DNA from: Bergeyella sp.
GTDB lineage: Bacteria; Bacteroidota; Bacteroidia; Flavobacteriales; Weeksellaceae
DNA length: 64,000 bases
NCBI GenBank assembly: GCA_030263285.1
Contig: SZYB01000001.1
Span: 372,001 to 436,000, forward strand
Direction of reading: 5' to 3'
This document shows, piece by piece, positions 52,942 through 62,745 of the stretch. Position 1 is the first letter of the stretch, and the number at the start of each line of letters is the position of its first letter. Below the pieces are notes generated by a model. It was not told the origin of the DNA and made no database searches. It saw only the letters and a list, made by a program, of their open reading frames with translations. The position numbers were made by a program, and so were the translations under genes.

Positions 52942-53412
52942 ATGAAATATCAATTAGACAAAATCGACAAAAAAATTCTTGATTTTTTAGTACAAAACAC
53001 TCGGATGCCTTTTACGGAAATCGCAAAGAAGATGAATGTTTCCGCAGGAACTATACATGTGAGAGTAAAGAAAATGGAGGATGTGGGAATTATACAAGGA
53101 TCTTCCCTGATAATAGATTACGGAAAGCTAGATTACCATTTTATCGCTTATATTGGCATTCTACTTACAAAATCCAATAGAACCAGAGAAGTCCTGAAAG
53201 AACTTTCTAAAATCCCGAATGTAGTGGAGATAGGGGTTATTTCTGGAAAATATAATATCTTTTGCAAACTGAGAGCCAAGGACACGGAAGATGCAAAAAG
53301 AATTATCTACATGATAGATGACATACAGGACGTTATGCGTACAGAGAGCATGATCTCCCTAGAAGAATACGTATCAGACAAAAATAGACTTATAAAAGCG
53401 ATTACCGTATAA
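52942..53412 (+). CDS. Lrp/AsnC-family transcriptional regulator
   Basis: 156 residues. The N-terminal helix-turn-helix (LDKIDKKILDFLVQNTRM, FTEIAKKMNVSAGTIHVRVK) is followed by a RAM ligand-binding domain (YIGILLTKSNRTREVLKEL, VISGKYNIFCKL, MISLEEYVSDK). This layout matches AsnC/Lrp proteins that sense amino acids and form dimers or octamers. Its targets are not visible. The leu operon lies 2 kb downstream, so it is one candidate, only by position. Confidence 0.9.
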   Translation: MKYQLDKIDKKILDFLVQNTRMPFTEIAKKMNVSAGTIHVRVKKMEDVGIIQGSSLIIDYGKLDYHFIAYIGILLTKSNRTREVLKELSKIPNVVEIGVISGKYNIFCKLRAKDTEDAKRIIYMIDDIQDVMRTESMISLEEYVSDKNRLIKAITV

Positions 53413-53429
53413 GTTTCTTCAGAAGACTT

Positions 53430-53801
53430 TTGTACCCTCGCGAGAAACAAAGAAAATACAGATCAAGGGGGTTCGTTGTGTCCATCATAGCGAACCTTTT
53501 TTTGGTGTTGTTTATTTTGGGTATAGACCTAAGCCTATTGTTGGAAACTGGAGAGTTTTCTGTTTCTCGTTGGTTTTATTTTTTTATCTTCTTCTTGAAC
53601 TTCGGAGTGCTATCTTCCCTTTTGCTCATTTATCTAGGTAAAAAAGTCGGCGTTTTACTCTACCCTACTTCTCTGTTTGCTCATTTTGTCGCACATATTT
53701 ACTTTCTGGGTATTTTTTTATACTTCGATATTTTCGCGCTTTTTTTGTTTTCTTCCACTATTTTATTGAACGTAATTCCTAAATGGAAATACTTCAACTA
53801 A
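53430..53801 (+). CDS. Small membrane protein, unknown
   Basis: 123 residues with four hydrophobic helices and a basic N-terminus (MYPREKQRKYRSRGFVV). The start must be a TTG at 53430 if the whole frame is used; no ATG lies near. No family was recognised. It follows the AsnC-type gene by 17 bases and its end overlaps by eight bases the end of the convergent gene at 53794. Confidence 0.5.
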   Translation: MYPREKQRKYRSRGFVVSIIANLFLVLFILGIDLSLLLETGEFSVSRWFYFFIFFLNFGVLSSLLLIYLGKKVGVLLYPTSLFAHFVAHIYFLGIFLYFDIFALFLFSSTILLNVIPKWKYFN

Positions 53802-55323
53802 ATTTTTCTCTTGTTATTTCCAAGAGATCTCTTTTAAGATAGACCGATTCCAGCCAAGAAATTACATCCAGATAAGCAAAACTCCTTTTATTGTAAGTCT
53901 CTGAGCCTATTTTTTTGTATTTTGCGGCATAATTCTTTGCCACTGTCCTTTTCTCTGTGGGGGGGGCATTGTATAGTTTCCTAAAAAGTTCAATAGAAAG
54001 TCTACAAAATTCTGTCTTATGAACCATTTTTTTATAAAATTTCTCTGTTTCTCCCAAAAATTCATCCATATTCTCATCTAGCCCAGAATCAAACATCGAC
54101 ATTAGGAATAAAATTCTGGAATTAAAATAAAGATCTTCTCTTATAAGTGTACTTTTATGATAGATAATTTTTTCCAGCTCCTCCATACACTTGCCATACT
54201 TTCGGTTTATAAAGCGGAGGGAAGCAATCTTAAAACGTAAAATGAGCAGGTGATGCGCATCGAGCTTAAGAGAATGAAACTCCTTTTGGATATTTATTTC
54301 ACGAATAAGTGCCTCTCCATTTGTATGGTCTCCGCTCAGAAAAATAAAATTGAGCCTTGCATTATATAACGTAGTAAAAGCTACCGCTTCTACATTTCCG
54401 TTCTTGGGATAAAGTGCCCTAAGTACTTCTTCGAATTTTAAAAGCCAAAAACTGAATTTTTGCTTTTTACGCAAAAAAAATAGCGTATTGAAGAGATAAG
54501 AATGAGACTTGATAAACCAAACAGGATGTATCTTTATCATATTCTCTCTGGAATAGAAAAGATTTATCAGATGAAGGGCATACCGATATACTTTTACAAA
54601 ATCCTGTAGCAGGAGGTATTTCCATACATAGGATTTATAATACCATAGCTTCTCCCGAAACCCCATATTAATGGGTAATTCCTTTGGCATATGCCTTAGA
54701 AAAAAGATCTCTATTCTTCTTTTCTCTTTTTCATTTTTGGCAAATCCATTGGCCAACATCATACTGTATAACTTAAGGGATATGTTAGAGAGTTTACTGT
54801 TGAGTACGTTAAGTTTTCTAAGACTTGTAGCATCCCGTATCAGATCATCTGCTCTGGTACTGATACTTCTGGTAATATATTGAGATTCGATTATTTTTTC
54901 AAATTCTATGACTACATAAGCCATATCTTTTTCTTCCAGACTCAGTGACATCTGTTTGGCTTTTTCCAATATCTTCAGGCTTTGTTTATAAAGTCCTTTA
55001 TTGTAAAGTATTGTAGCAAAGTCTATTTGCTCTCTTATGAGTATTTCGTTACTCTGATTACTCGGGTTGGTTCTGAGACTTATCAGAATTTGTCTGTAGA
55101 GGTGAGCCTTTAGATTAGAGAGTTGTTGTTTGGTGGTGATTTTTTGCTCTATAATTTTGGACTCGTCGTAGGTATCAGTTTTATCCAAATGATCAAAAAG
55201 TAACAAAAATTTTGCCTGTGTGTTAATTCCCAGCCTGTTGACATAGAGCCGAAACTGGCGCTTTTCAGATTTGGAAAGATTCTGAATAAGTACTAACAAG
55301 AAATCTTTTGTATTTTCTGCCAT
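53794..55323 (-). CDS. Conserved helical hypothetical protein of Flavobacteriia
   Basis: 509 residues, no signal peptide. The N-terminal part (NLSKSEKRQFRLYVNRLG, FLLLFDHLDKTDTY, LKAHLYRQILISLR) and the following helical repeats (LYNKGLYKQSLKILEKAKQM, ISSQYITRSISTRA-like) suggest tetratricopeptide-like scaffolding. I recall a protein of this size and style as widely conserved in Flavobacteria without a known function. Cytoplasmic. Its stop overlaps the stop of the small membrane-protein gene by eight bases. Confidence 0.72.
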   Translation of the reverse strand: MAENTKDFLLVLIQNLSKSEKRQFRLYVNRLGINTQAKFLLLFDHLDKTDTYDESKIIEQKITTKQQLSNLKAHLYRQILISLRTNPSNQSNEILIREQIDFATILYNKGLYKQSLKILEKAKQMSLSLEEKDMAYVVIEFEKIIESQYITRSISTRADDLIRDATSLRKLNVLNSKLSNISLKLYSMMLANGFAKNEKEKRRIEIFFLRHMPKELPINMGFREKLWYYKSYVWKYLLLQDFVKVYRYALHLINLFYSRENMIKIHPVWFIKSHSYLFNTLFFLRKKQKFSFWLLKFEEVLRALYPKNGNVEAVAFTTLYNARLNFIFLSGDHTNGEALIREINIQKEFHSLKLDAHHLLILRFKIASLRFINRKYGKCMEELEKIIYHKSTLIREDLYFNSRILFLMSMFDSGLDENMDEFLGETEKFYKKMVHKTEFCRLSIELFRKLYNAPPTEKRTVAKNYAAKYKKIGSETYNKRSFAYLDVISWLESVYLKRDLLEITREKFS

Positions 55324-55436
55324 CGTAATAATCAGGATAATAAAACTCTATAAATAAATAAATTATAATAGAAATACAGAAAATCAATGGTGTAATATTT
55401 TTCAGGACAATCGTTTCCTATTTGCTATATTCGGAT

Positions 55437-55444
55437 AGCTTTGT
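55437..55444 (+). promoter_or_regulatory. Promoter -7 element of the leu operon
   Basis: TAGCTTTG, 24 bases before the leuA start; a TTTG at 55422-55425 is only 11 bases away, so the -33 region is weak. There is no room for a leader peptide. Confidence 0.45.
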
Positions 55445-55468
55445 CACAAAAATACCAAAGTATCTTTT

Positions 55469-56665
55469 ATGTCAAGAGAAAAAATTCAGATCTTCGATAC
55501 CACACTAAGAGATGGGGAGCAGGTACCTGGGTGCAAATTAAACAAAGATGAAAAGATCGCCATAGCAAAAAAGTTGGACGAGTTGGGAGTAGATGTAATA
55601 GAGGCGGGGTTTCCTATCTCCAGCCCTGGGGACTTTGATTCCGTTAGAGCTATCTCAAGAATGGTGGTCAGTGCTTGCGTATGCGGTCTTACTAGAGCGA
55701 AGAAAAAAGATATAGAATGTGCAGCGAGAGCATTGGAAAAGGCAAAAAAACCAAGAATACATACAGGAATAGGCACCTCCGAGAGTCATATAAAATATAA
55801 GTTTAATGCTTCTCCACAAGAGATCATTGACCGAGCCACAGAGGCTGTTTCTTTTGCGAGGCGGTACGTGGAGGATGTAGAATTTTATGCGGAAGATGCG
55901 GGACGAACAGACAATGCTTTTTTGGCAAGAGTTTGTAAGGAAGTAATAAAAGCTGGAGCTACCGTACTCAACATACCGGATACGACAGGCTATTGTCTGC
56001 CCGAGCAGTATGGAAATAAAATTAAGTACCTTAGGAATCACGTGGAGGGTATAGAAAAAGTCGTTATCTCTTGCCACTGTCATAACGATTTGGGTCTGGC
56101 CACAGCAAATGCTATTGCTGGAATTCTGAATGGAGCCAGGCAAATAGAATGTACCATAAACGGCATAGGAGAAAGAGCCGGAAATACTTCTCTAGAAGAG
56201 GTAGCCATGATCCTAAAGCAACATACCGCTCTCAATTTCTATACAAATATTAGAAGCGAAATGCTTACCTCAATGAGTCATCTTGTCTCTGAAAGCATGG
56301 GTATGATGGTGCAGCCCAATAAAGCCATCGTGGGTTCTAATGCGTTTGCCCATAGTTCAGGAATACACCAGGATGGCGTTATAAAAAATAGAGAGACTTA
56401 TGAAATTATCAATCCAAAAGAGGTGGGGATACACAAATCTTCTATCATACTTACTGCCAGGAGTGGAAGATCTGCTCTTGCCTATCGTCTGAAAAAAATA
56501 GGCTACGAAATCACAAAAACACAACTTGATGATCTCTATCCGATTTTTCTGGATATGGCAGACCAAAAAAAAGAGATAGGGGATGAGGATCTGGAAATAC
56601 TGATAGAACAATATGCCGGAAAGCAGAAAAATGATATAATCCACAAAAACCCCAGACGAAAATAA
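55469..56665 (+). CDS. leuA: 2-isopropylmalate synthase (short form)
   Basis: 398 residues. The TIM-barrel catalytic domain shows [32 protein letters not shown], the metal-site [17 protein letters not shown] and [15 protein letters not shown], and [17 protein letters not shown]. The C-terminal leucine-binding regulatory domain (about 120 residues in the standard 510-residue form) is absent, so allosteric feedback by leucine is probably missing or different. Homocitrate or citramalate synthase would be alternatives for this size, but leuC, leuD and leuB follow directly. Confidence 0.92.
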   Translation: MSREKIQIFDTTLRDGEQVPGCKLNKDEKIAIAKKLDELGVDVIEAGFPISSPGDFDSVRAISRMVVSACVCGLTRAKKKDIECAARALEKAKKPRIHTGIGTSESHIKYKFNASPQEIIDRATEAVSFARRYVEDVEFYAEDAGRTDNAFLARVCKEVIKAGATVLNIPDTTGYCLPEQYGNKIKYLRNHVEGIEKVVISCHCHNDLGLATANAIAGILNGARQIECTINGIGERAGNTSLEEVAMILKQHTALNFYTNIRSEMLTSMSHLVSESMGMMVQPNKAIVGSNAFAHSSGIHQDGVIKNRETYEIINPKEVGIHKSSIILTARSGRSALAYRLKKIGYEITKTQLDDLYPIFLDMADQKKEIGDEDLEILIEQYAGKQKNDIIHKNPRRK

Positions 56666-56682
56666 AAAGGTAAAAAAGTAAC

Positions 56683-58047
56683 ATGGCAAAGACATTATTC
56701 GACAAAGTATGGGATGCTCACGTGGTGGAAAGTATAGAGAATGGACCGCAAATTCTATATATAGATAGGCATCTTATTCATGAGGTAACCAGTCCTCAAG
56801 CATTTTCTGAACTGGAGAAGAGAAATATTCCCGTATTTCGCCCAAAACAGATTACCGCCACGGTAGATCATAATGTACCCACATTAGACCAACATCTTCC
56901 TATAAAAGATATCCTATCCAAAACCCAAGTAGAACAGCTCAGCGTCAATTGCAAAAAACACAATATAGAGTTTTGGGGACTGGGAAACGAAAATCAGGGT
57001 ATCGTGCATATCATAGCGCCAGAACTGGGCATCACACAACCCGGAATGAGCATCGTATGCGGAGACAGCCATACCTCCACTCATGGTGCGTTTGGAAGCA
57101 TTGCCTTCGGGATAGGAACCAGCCAGGTAGCGCTGGTCCTTGCCAGCCAGTGTTTACTAATGAATAAGCCCAAGCCTATGAGAGTAAATGTAAGTGGTAA
57201 ACTCAAAGAAAACGTATTGCCAAAGGATGTCATTCTCTATATTATCTCAAAGATAGGGACAGACGCCGGTACGGGCTATTTTTGTGAGTATACAGGGGAA
57301 GTTTTTGAAAATATGACCATGGAAGGGAGAATGACCATATGTAATATGAGTATAGAAATGGGAGCAAGAGGGGGAATGATAGCTCCGGACGAGGTAACTT
57401 TCGACTATATTAAAGGGAGAAAATATGCCCCTAAGGGTAAGGAGTTTGATAAGAACACAGAATACTGGAACACCCTAAAGTCGGATAAAGAAGCAAAATA
57501 TGGTTTAGAATACCACTTTAATGCAGAGGATATCACTCCCATGATTACCTACGGAACCAATCCGGGGATGGGCATAAGCATCTATGATCGGATCCCCAGT
57601 CCCGAAAGTGAATCCGAAGCAAAAGCCTTGGAATATATGGGACTCACTCAGGGGCAAAAAGCCTCTGATATTCCCGTGAGTTATGTATTTATAGGAAGCT
57701 GTACCAATGCCAGGATAGAAGATTTTCGCTCCGCCGCAAGCTATATAAAAGGTAAAAAAAAGGCAAAAAACATCACGGCACTCCTCGTACCAGGATCTCG
57801 TCATGTGGCTGAACAAATCAGGAAAGAGGGGCTGGATAAGATTTTCTCCGAAGCGGGTTTCCAGATTCGGGAGGCAGGATGCTCTGCATGTCTTGCCATG
57901 AATGAAGATAAAATTCCGGAAAAAGAATACTGTGTATCCACTTCAAACCGTAACTTTGAGGGACGTCAGGGTCCCGGCTCCAGAACTATCCTGGCCAGTC
58001 CGCTCACTGCGGCAATAGCTGCTGTAGAAGGAAGAATACAAATCTAA
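56683..58047 (+). CDS. leuC: 3-isopropylmalate dehydratase large subunit
   Basis: 454 residues of the aconitase family. The [4Fe-4S] ligands are in [14 protein letters not shown] and GCSACLAMN, with the usual [13 protein letters not shown] earlier. Other motifs are [13 protein letters not shown] and [17 protein letters not shown]. It works as a dimer with LeuD to isomerise isopropylmalate. It begins 17 bases after leuA. Confidence 0.97.
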   Translation: MAKTLFDKVWDAHVVESIENGPQILYIDRHLIHEVTSPQAFSELEKRNIPVFRPKQITATVDHNVPTLDQHLPIKDILSKTQVEQLSVNCKKHNIEFWGLGNENQGIVHIIAPELGITQPGMSIVCGDSHTSTHGAFGSIAFGIGTSQVALVLASQCLLMNKPKPMRVNVSGKLKENVLPKDVILYIISKIGTDAGTGYFCEYTGEVFENMTMEGRMTICNMSIEMGARGGMIAPDEVTFDYIKGRKYAPKGKEFDKNTEYWNTLKSDKEAKYGLEYHFNAEDITPMITYGTNPGMGISIYDRIPSPESESEAKALEYMGLTQGQKASDIPVSYVFIGSCTNARIEDFRSAASYIKGKKKAKNITALLVPGSRHVAEQIRKEGLDKIFSEAGFQIREAGCSACLAMNEDKIPEKEYCVSTSNRNFEGRQGPGSRTILASPLTAAIAAVEGRIQI

Positions 58048-58064
58048 CTCTCTTTGAAAAAACA

Positions 58065-58655
58065 ATGAAAAAGCTCAATACACTCAGCTCCACCGCCGTA
58101 CCACTAGAAATAGAAAATATAGATACAGATCAGATTATCCCTGCAAGATTTTTAAAAAGTATTGACAAAAAGGGATTTGGAGAGAATTTGTTCCGAGATT
58201 GGCGCTACGATAAAAAGGGGGTCTTGAACAAAAATTTTATCCTCAATAATCCAAAATACTCCGGAGAAATTTTGGTCGCAGGCAACAATTTTGGTTGTGG
58301 CAGCAGTAGGGAACATGCCGCTTGGGCACTTACCGATTATGGGTTTCGGGTGGTGATTTCCAGTTTCTTCGCAGATATATTCAGAGGAAATGCTCTCAAC
58401 AATGGTCTCCTTCCCATTCAGGTACCATCCGATTTTTTGAAAGATCTCCTACATACCGTGACCAACGCCCCAAAAACACAACTTCACGTAGATCTGAAGG
58501 CACAAAGTCTGAAATATTTAGATAAAGAAATAACATTTGGAATAGACAGTTACAAAAAACTTTGTCTTATGGAAGGATATGATGACATAGACTACCTTAT
58601 GAGCAAGAAAGAGATAATAGAGCAATTTGAACAATACAAAAACAGACCTCACTAA
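58065..58655 (+). CDS. leuD: 3-isopropylmalate dehydratase small subunit
   Basis: 196 residues, the swivelling domain. [20 protein letters not shown] and the [17 protein letters not shown] loop are the family signatures. It completes the active site with LeuC. It lies 17 bases after leuC and two bases before leuB. Confidence 0.97.
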   Translation: MKKLNTLSSTAVPLEIENIDTDQIIPARFLKSIDKKGFGENLFRDWRYDKKGVLNKNFILNNPKYSGEILVAGNNFGCGSSREHAAWALTDYGFRVVISSFFADIFRGNALNNGLLPIQVPSDFLKDLLHTVTNAPKTQLHVDLKAQSLKYLDKEITFGIDSYKKLCLMEGYDDIDYLMSKKEIIEQFEQYKNRPH

Positions 58656-58657
58656 AT

Positions 58658-59779
58658 ATGAAAACTCAGTCCTACAAAATTGCTGTATTACCGGGAGATG
58701 GTATAGGTCCGGAGGTGGTAAAAGAATCCTTAAAAGTGTTAGAAACGGTAACCCGGATTTACGGTACTTCGTTTGAGTTTTTTCCTGCGAGTATAGGGGC
58801 AAAGGCCATTTATGAAACGGGAAATCCCCTGCCCGACGAAACGCTGGAAATATGTAAAGATGCTCATGCCATACTTTTTGGGGCAATAGGGGATCCCAGT
58901 TTTGATAACAACCCTGAGGCAAAAGTACGTCCGGAACAGGGACTCCTAAAATTAAGAGAGGCACTGGGACTTTTTGCCAATATCCGACCCATAAAATCTT
59001 ACGAAACCTTATCCGAAATAAGCCCACTAAAAAAAGAAATCTTTGCAGGAACGGATATGGTCATCTATAGAGAGTTGATAAGCGGGATATATTTCGGAGA
59101 GAAAAAAACTTCAGAAGACGGTACAGAAGCTTATGATATTTGCTCTTATACAAAGTCCGAAATAGAAAAAATCGCTCAGTTAGCCTTTCAGGCAGCAGAG
59201 AAAAGAAGGAAAAAAGTCACCTTGGTAGATAAGGCAAATGTACTGGAAACCTCCAGACTCTGGAGAAGGACGTGTCAGGAAATTGCAAAACAATACCCAG
59301 GCGTGCATATGGATTTCTTGTTTGTAGACAACGCTGCAATGCAACTAATCCTAAATCCAAAAAAATTTGATGTTATACTTACGGAAAACATGTTTGGAGA
59401 CATCATCTCGGATGAAGGCAGTGTGATTGGAGGTTCCATAGGCCTCTTACCCTCTGCCTCCATAGGGGAGAAAAATGCCTTGTTTGAGCCCATACACGGT
59501 TCTTATCCTCAAGCCAAAGGAAAAAACACTGCAAACCCCATCGCCTCCATACTCAGTACCGCCATGATGCTGGATTATCTGGGGGAGAAAAAAACCGCCC
59601 ACCATATTACCCTGGCGGTAGAGGAAGCCCTTAATAACGGAGTGGTTTCTGAAGATCTCAACAAAAATAAAAATTTTTCCACATCGTTTATCGGGGATTA
59701 CATATGTAAAGAACTATTACAAGAAATCTACTGCCGGGATAACGAAAATGTAAAAATAGGAAAATCTACCATCATATAA
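58658..59779 (+). CDS. leuB: 3-isopropylmalate dehydrogenase
   Basis: 373 residues of the isocitrate/isopropylmalate dehydrogenase family. Motifs are [49 protein letters not shown], and the metal site [19 protein letters not shown]. Together with leuA, leuC and leuD it makes 2-ketoisocaproate from 2-ketoisovalerate. The valine/isoleucine (ilv) genes that supply the substrate are not in this window. Last gene of the operon. Confidence 0.97.
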   Translation: MKTQSYKIAVLPGDGIGPEVVKESLKVLETVTRIYGTSFEFFPASIGAKAIYETGNPLPDETLEICKDAHAILFGAIGDPSFDNNPEAKVRPEQGLLKLREALGLFANIRPIKSYETLSEISPLKKEIFAGTDMVIYRELISGIYFGEKKTSEDGTEAYDICSYTKSEIEKIAQLAFQAAEKRRKKVTLVDKANVLETSRLWRRTCQEIAKQYPGVHMDFLFVDNAAMQLILNPKKFDVILTENMFGDIISDEGSVIGGSIGLLPSASIGEKNALFEPIHGSYPQAKGKNTANPIASILSTAMMLDYLGEKKTAHHITLAVEEALNNGVVSEDLNKNKNFSTSFIGDYICKELLQEIYCRDNENVKIGKSTII

Positions 59780-59855
59780 CCCTACTGTTCTATCATATAA
59801 GCCTATTGTTCGTAGTTTCATGCGTATACTTATAAAGGTATTTTGTCGCTCCTCT

Positions 59856-62633
59856 CTATAGAGTAATATTGAGTCTAGTGAATAAAAATCTACCATTCAT
59901 CCCGAACTGAGAGACATTTCTGGAATAGATGAATTGTTGTCCAGAAGTAAGAGCTGGAGGGTTTCTGTCTGGATAGACATCAAATAGATTGTTAGCTCCT
60001 ATCGTAAGACTAATATTTTTCTTAAACGCATAGGCTAGAGATAAATCGGTTACTATTTTTCCAGAATAAATTGGATGATTTACCTGCACGTCCTGTCCAT
60101 TTATCTGTTGCGTTACTACTTTACCCGTGGGATCTGTCTCTGGATCGGTCACCTCACCAAAATATACATTTCTCAAAAAAAAGGTAAATCTATTTACCGT
60201 GATGGTATGATTGAGGGAAGTTTTAAACCTAGGAAAGGCTTCTTCCAGATACACTCTACTTCTTTCTGAAAAATAGGTGTTAATTTGTCCTGCGTTTACC
60301 AGAATATCGGAACCATTAACCGCTCCTACTCTATGGGTTTTGCTTAGAGCAAGTGCAAGATCCGAGTTGAACTGCACATTCCCCAATGTTAATTTATGAG
60401 ACACCACTCCTTCTATGCCTTTGGTTTCCGTATTGATTGCGTTGGCAAAAAAATTCGCCTGTGTGGCATTTGCTTTATCAAATGCTTCCTGCAGCAACTG
60501 TTCAGGAGAACCCGAAGCATAACTTCCCGCCGGTCTCTTGAAGTAATCTGTAAGCACTATTCTGTCGTTGACACGAATAAAATAACCGTCTAACGTAATA
60601 CTGAGGCGTAGCTCGGGTATTCTTGAGGTAAAACCTGCGGAGTAACTGATAGATTGCTCCTGCTTTAACTTGGGAATTCCAAAAATTTTAGCCGTATGTG
60701 TATTATTGGCAAAAGTTACTGCATTAAAGCCGTTGGGGAAGTTGTTCCTGAAAACAGTATTTGTAGAACTGTAATACATTTGCTGTAAAGAAGGCGCCCT
60801 AAAGCCTGTAGAGTGTGCTGCCCTGAAGTTGACGTAATCATTTATCTTATACCTTATAGCAATTTTATAATTAAGCGTAGAGCCAAAATCCGAATAATTT
60901 TCAAACCTCAAGGCTCCGCTCAGCAGCCATCTGTCGGTAATATCGAGTTCACTATCTAGATAAAGAGCCACGGATCTCCTGTTCTTATTCGTCGAACTGG
61001 AAGGTCTGAAACCGGGAAATACCTGAGCTCCGCCGGGTCTGATATTTCCGAAAAAATCGGTAGGCAATAGAGAAACTGGAGTGGAAGACTGGATGATATT
61101 TCCCTTTACGTCATAACTTGCCCACGAGGCCTTTTCCCCCGATCTTATTTTATAATTCTCAAACCTTCCTTCTGCACCAAAAGCCACATTTAATCCCCTT
61201 AAAACACTAAATTTTGTGCCAAAATCCAGATTGACGGTATTCTGAGAAAACCCTATACTTCCTGCATCAAAATTTGTTTTGCCGGGATAACGCATACTTG
61301 CATTGGCCGTATTCTCTACAGAATAGTCAATAGTATTGCTCCCAAAAGTATTGCTGAGATCAAAATTTACCTTACCTAGTTTTCCCTTTATCCCCGAGGC
61401 AAGCGATACATCTGTGATGGCAGAAACTATCTCCGGCAAAAATCCGTTGGGGTAAATAGAAGTGGAAGTACGCGCCTGATTGGGCTGTCTGTAATACCCC
61501 CCGGCATTACCATTTCTTCTGGAATATCCCCCAAAGGCATACCCTTTTATGTCAGATGAAATCTCATATTCAGAATTCATAAATAACTGACCCGAAAACA
61601 ATCGGGACTGCCCCACCCTCATGTTGTGATCATACCGGCTTCTTTTTCTGTACTTGAGCTCTTGGTCTGTGACATCAAACCTCAATGCGTCTTGCATTGC
61701 ATTTATATTCCCCGCATTCCGGATTGCATCTTGTTGCTCTACAGTAAAATAATTTACATTGGATGCAAATTGTTTGATATAACTCAAAATCTGCGAAGCA
61801 TTACTTGTACTGTTTATATTACCGTAGAGGGAAGCTATATTTACTCCATTTTCTAAAGCTCTTTGTTCCACAGCATTATATGCATTGTATATGTTTCCCG
61901 AAAAAGCTCCCGCCCTTCTTGTATCTGCTCTGCGGATAAGACTCCCCGTTAGGTTGATAAATCCCTTGTTTCCTATTTTTGTTCCATAATTCAGGTCCAG
62001 CTGATATTTTTCTCCATCCCAACCCCCTTTATGATTATTACTTCCTCTGGAAGAAAAACCTCCACCCGTTATGGCAGCAGTGAGATTTTTTGTACTCTTT
62101 TTCAATACGATATTGATCACCCCCGCAATGGCATCAGATCCGTACTGTGCCGACGCTCCATCTCTAAGCACCTCAATTCTCTCTATTGCAAAGCTAGGAA
62201 TTGCATTCATGTCTGTTCCTACCGCTCCCCTTCCTATACTTCCGTTAAGATTCACCAGTGCAGAAGTGTGTCTTCTCTTTCCATTAAGTAATGTGAGTAC
62301 CTGGTCGGGTCCCAGCCCTCTGAGCGTGGCAGGGTCTATATGATCTGTACCATCCGCAATAGTGGTACTGTTTGAGGTAAAAGAAGGGATAGAATAACTA
62401 AGAATTTGTGAAAGATTAGTCTGTGGCAAAACAGGACTTTGTGCACCTACATTAATCACATCCACAGGAACAGGGGTGTCCGTGGCTACTCTGGCCTTAT
62501 TTCTAGATCCTATAATGATTTTTATTTCTTCAATAGATCTTGTGTCGGCAGAATCTTTGGATTGTGATAGTAATCTCTCTCCAATAAAAAATAACACAAC
62601 GAAAGCCAAAAATCTTCGGTAATTCACTTTCAT
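59856..62633 (-). CDS. Large TonB-dependent receptor
   Basis: 925 residues with a signal peptide (about 1-24). A plug domain (VDVINVGAQSPVLPQTNLSQ, LRGLGPDQVLTLLNGKRRHT, IERIEVLRDGASAQYGSDAI, AGVINIVLKK) is followed by a long barrel and a terminal FTRLNITL. No CarboxypepD-regulatory domain precedes the plug. The barrel is rich in Asn and Ser loops, as in receptors for siderophores or larger substrates, but the ligand cannot be read. It is divergent from ggt, each with its own -7 element. Confidence 0.9.
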   Translation of the reverse strand: MKVNYRRFLAFVVLFFIGERLLSQSKDSADTRSIEEIKIIIGSRNKARVATDTPVPVDVINVGAQSPVLPQTNLSQILSYSIPSFTSNSTTIADGTDHIDPATLRGLGPDQVLTLLNGKRRHTSALVNLNGSIGRGAVGTDMNAIPSFAIERIEVLRDGASAQYGSDAIAGVINIVLKKSTKNLTAAITGGGFSSRGSNNHKGGWDGEKYQLDLNYGTKIGNKGFINLTGSLIRRADTRRAGAFSGNIYNAYNAVEQRALENGVNIASLYGNINSTSNASQILSYIKQFASNVNYFTVEQQDAIRNAGNINAMQDALRFDVTDQELKYRKRSRYDHNMRVGQSRLFSGQLFMNSEYEISSDIKGYAFGGYSRRNGNAGGYYRQPNQARTSTSIYPNGFLPEIVSAITDVSLASGIKGKLGKVNFDLSNTFGSNTIDYSVENTANASMRYPGKTNFDAGSIGFSQNTVNLDFGTKFSVLRGLNVAFGAEGRFENYKIRSGEKASWASYDVKGNIIQSSTPVSLLPTDFFGNIRPGGAQVFPGFRPSSSTNKNRRSVALYLDSELDITDRWLLSGALRFENYSDFGSTLNYKIAIRYKINDYVNFRAAHSTGFRAPSLQQMYYSSTNTVFRNNFPNGFNAVTFANNTHTAKIFGIPKLKQEQSISYSAGFTSRIPELRLSITLDGYFIRVNDRIVLTDYFKRPAGSYASGSPEQLLQEAFDKANATQANFFANAINTETKGIEGVVSHKLTLGNVQFNSDLALALSKTHRVGAVNGSDILVNAGQINTYFSERSRVYLEEAFPRFKTSLNHTITVNRFTFFLRNVYFGEVTDPETDPTGKVVTQQINGQDVQVNHPIYSGKIVTDLSLAYAFKKNISLTIGANNLFDVYPDRNPPALTSGQQFIYSRNVSQFGMNGRFLFTRLNITL

Positions 62634-62662
62634 ACTTTATAATTTTTTTTGATAATTTATAA

Positions 62663-62670
62663 CAAATATA
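62663..62670 (-). promoter_or_regulatory. Promoter -7 element of the large TonB-dependent receptor
   Basis: Minus-strand TATATTTG, 29 bases before the start at 62633. Confidence 0.5.
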
Positions 62671-62711
62671 GTTTAATCAAACTTCAGAAGGATTGTTTGA
62701 TTCTAATATAG

Positions 62712-62742
62712 TTGTTTCTTTTCTACAATTTCGTTACATTTG
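62712..62742 (+). promoter_or_regulatory. Promoter of ggt
   Basis: TTG at 62712-62714, a 20-base spacer and TACATTTG at 62735-62742. The box ends three bases before the ATG at 62746, so the mRNA may have no 5' leader. Confidence 0.6.
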
Positions 62743-62745
62743 AGC

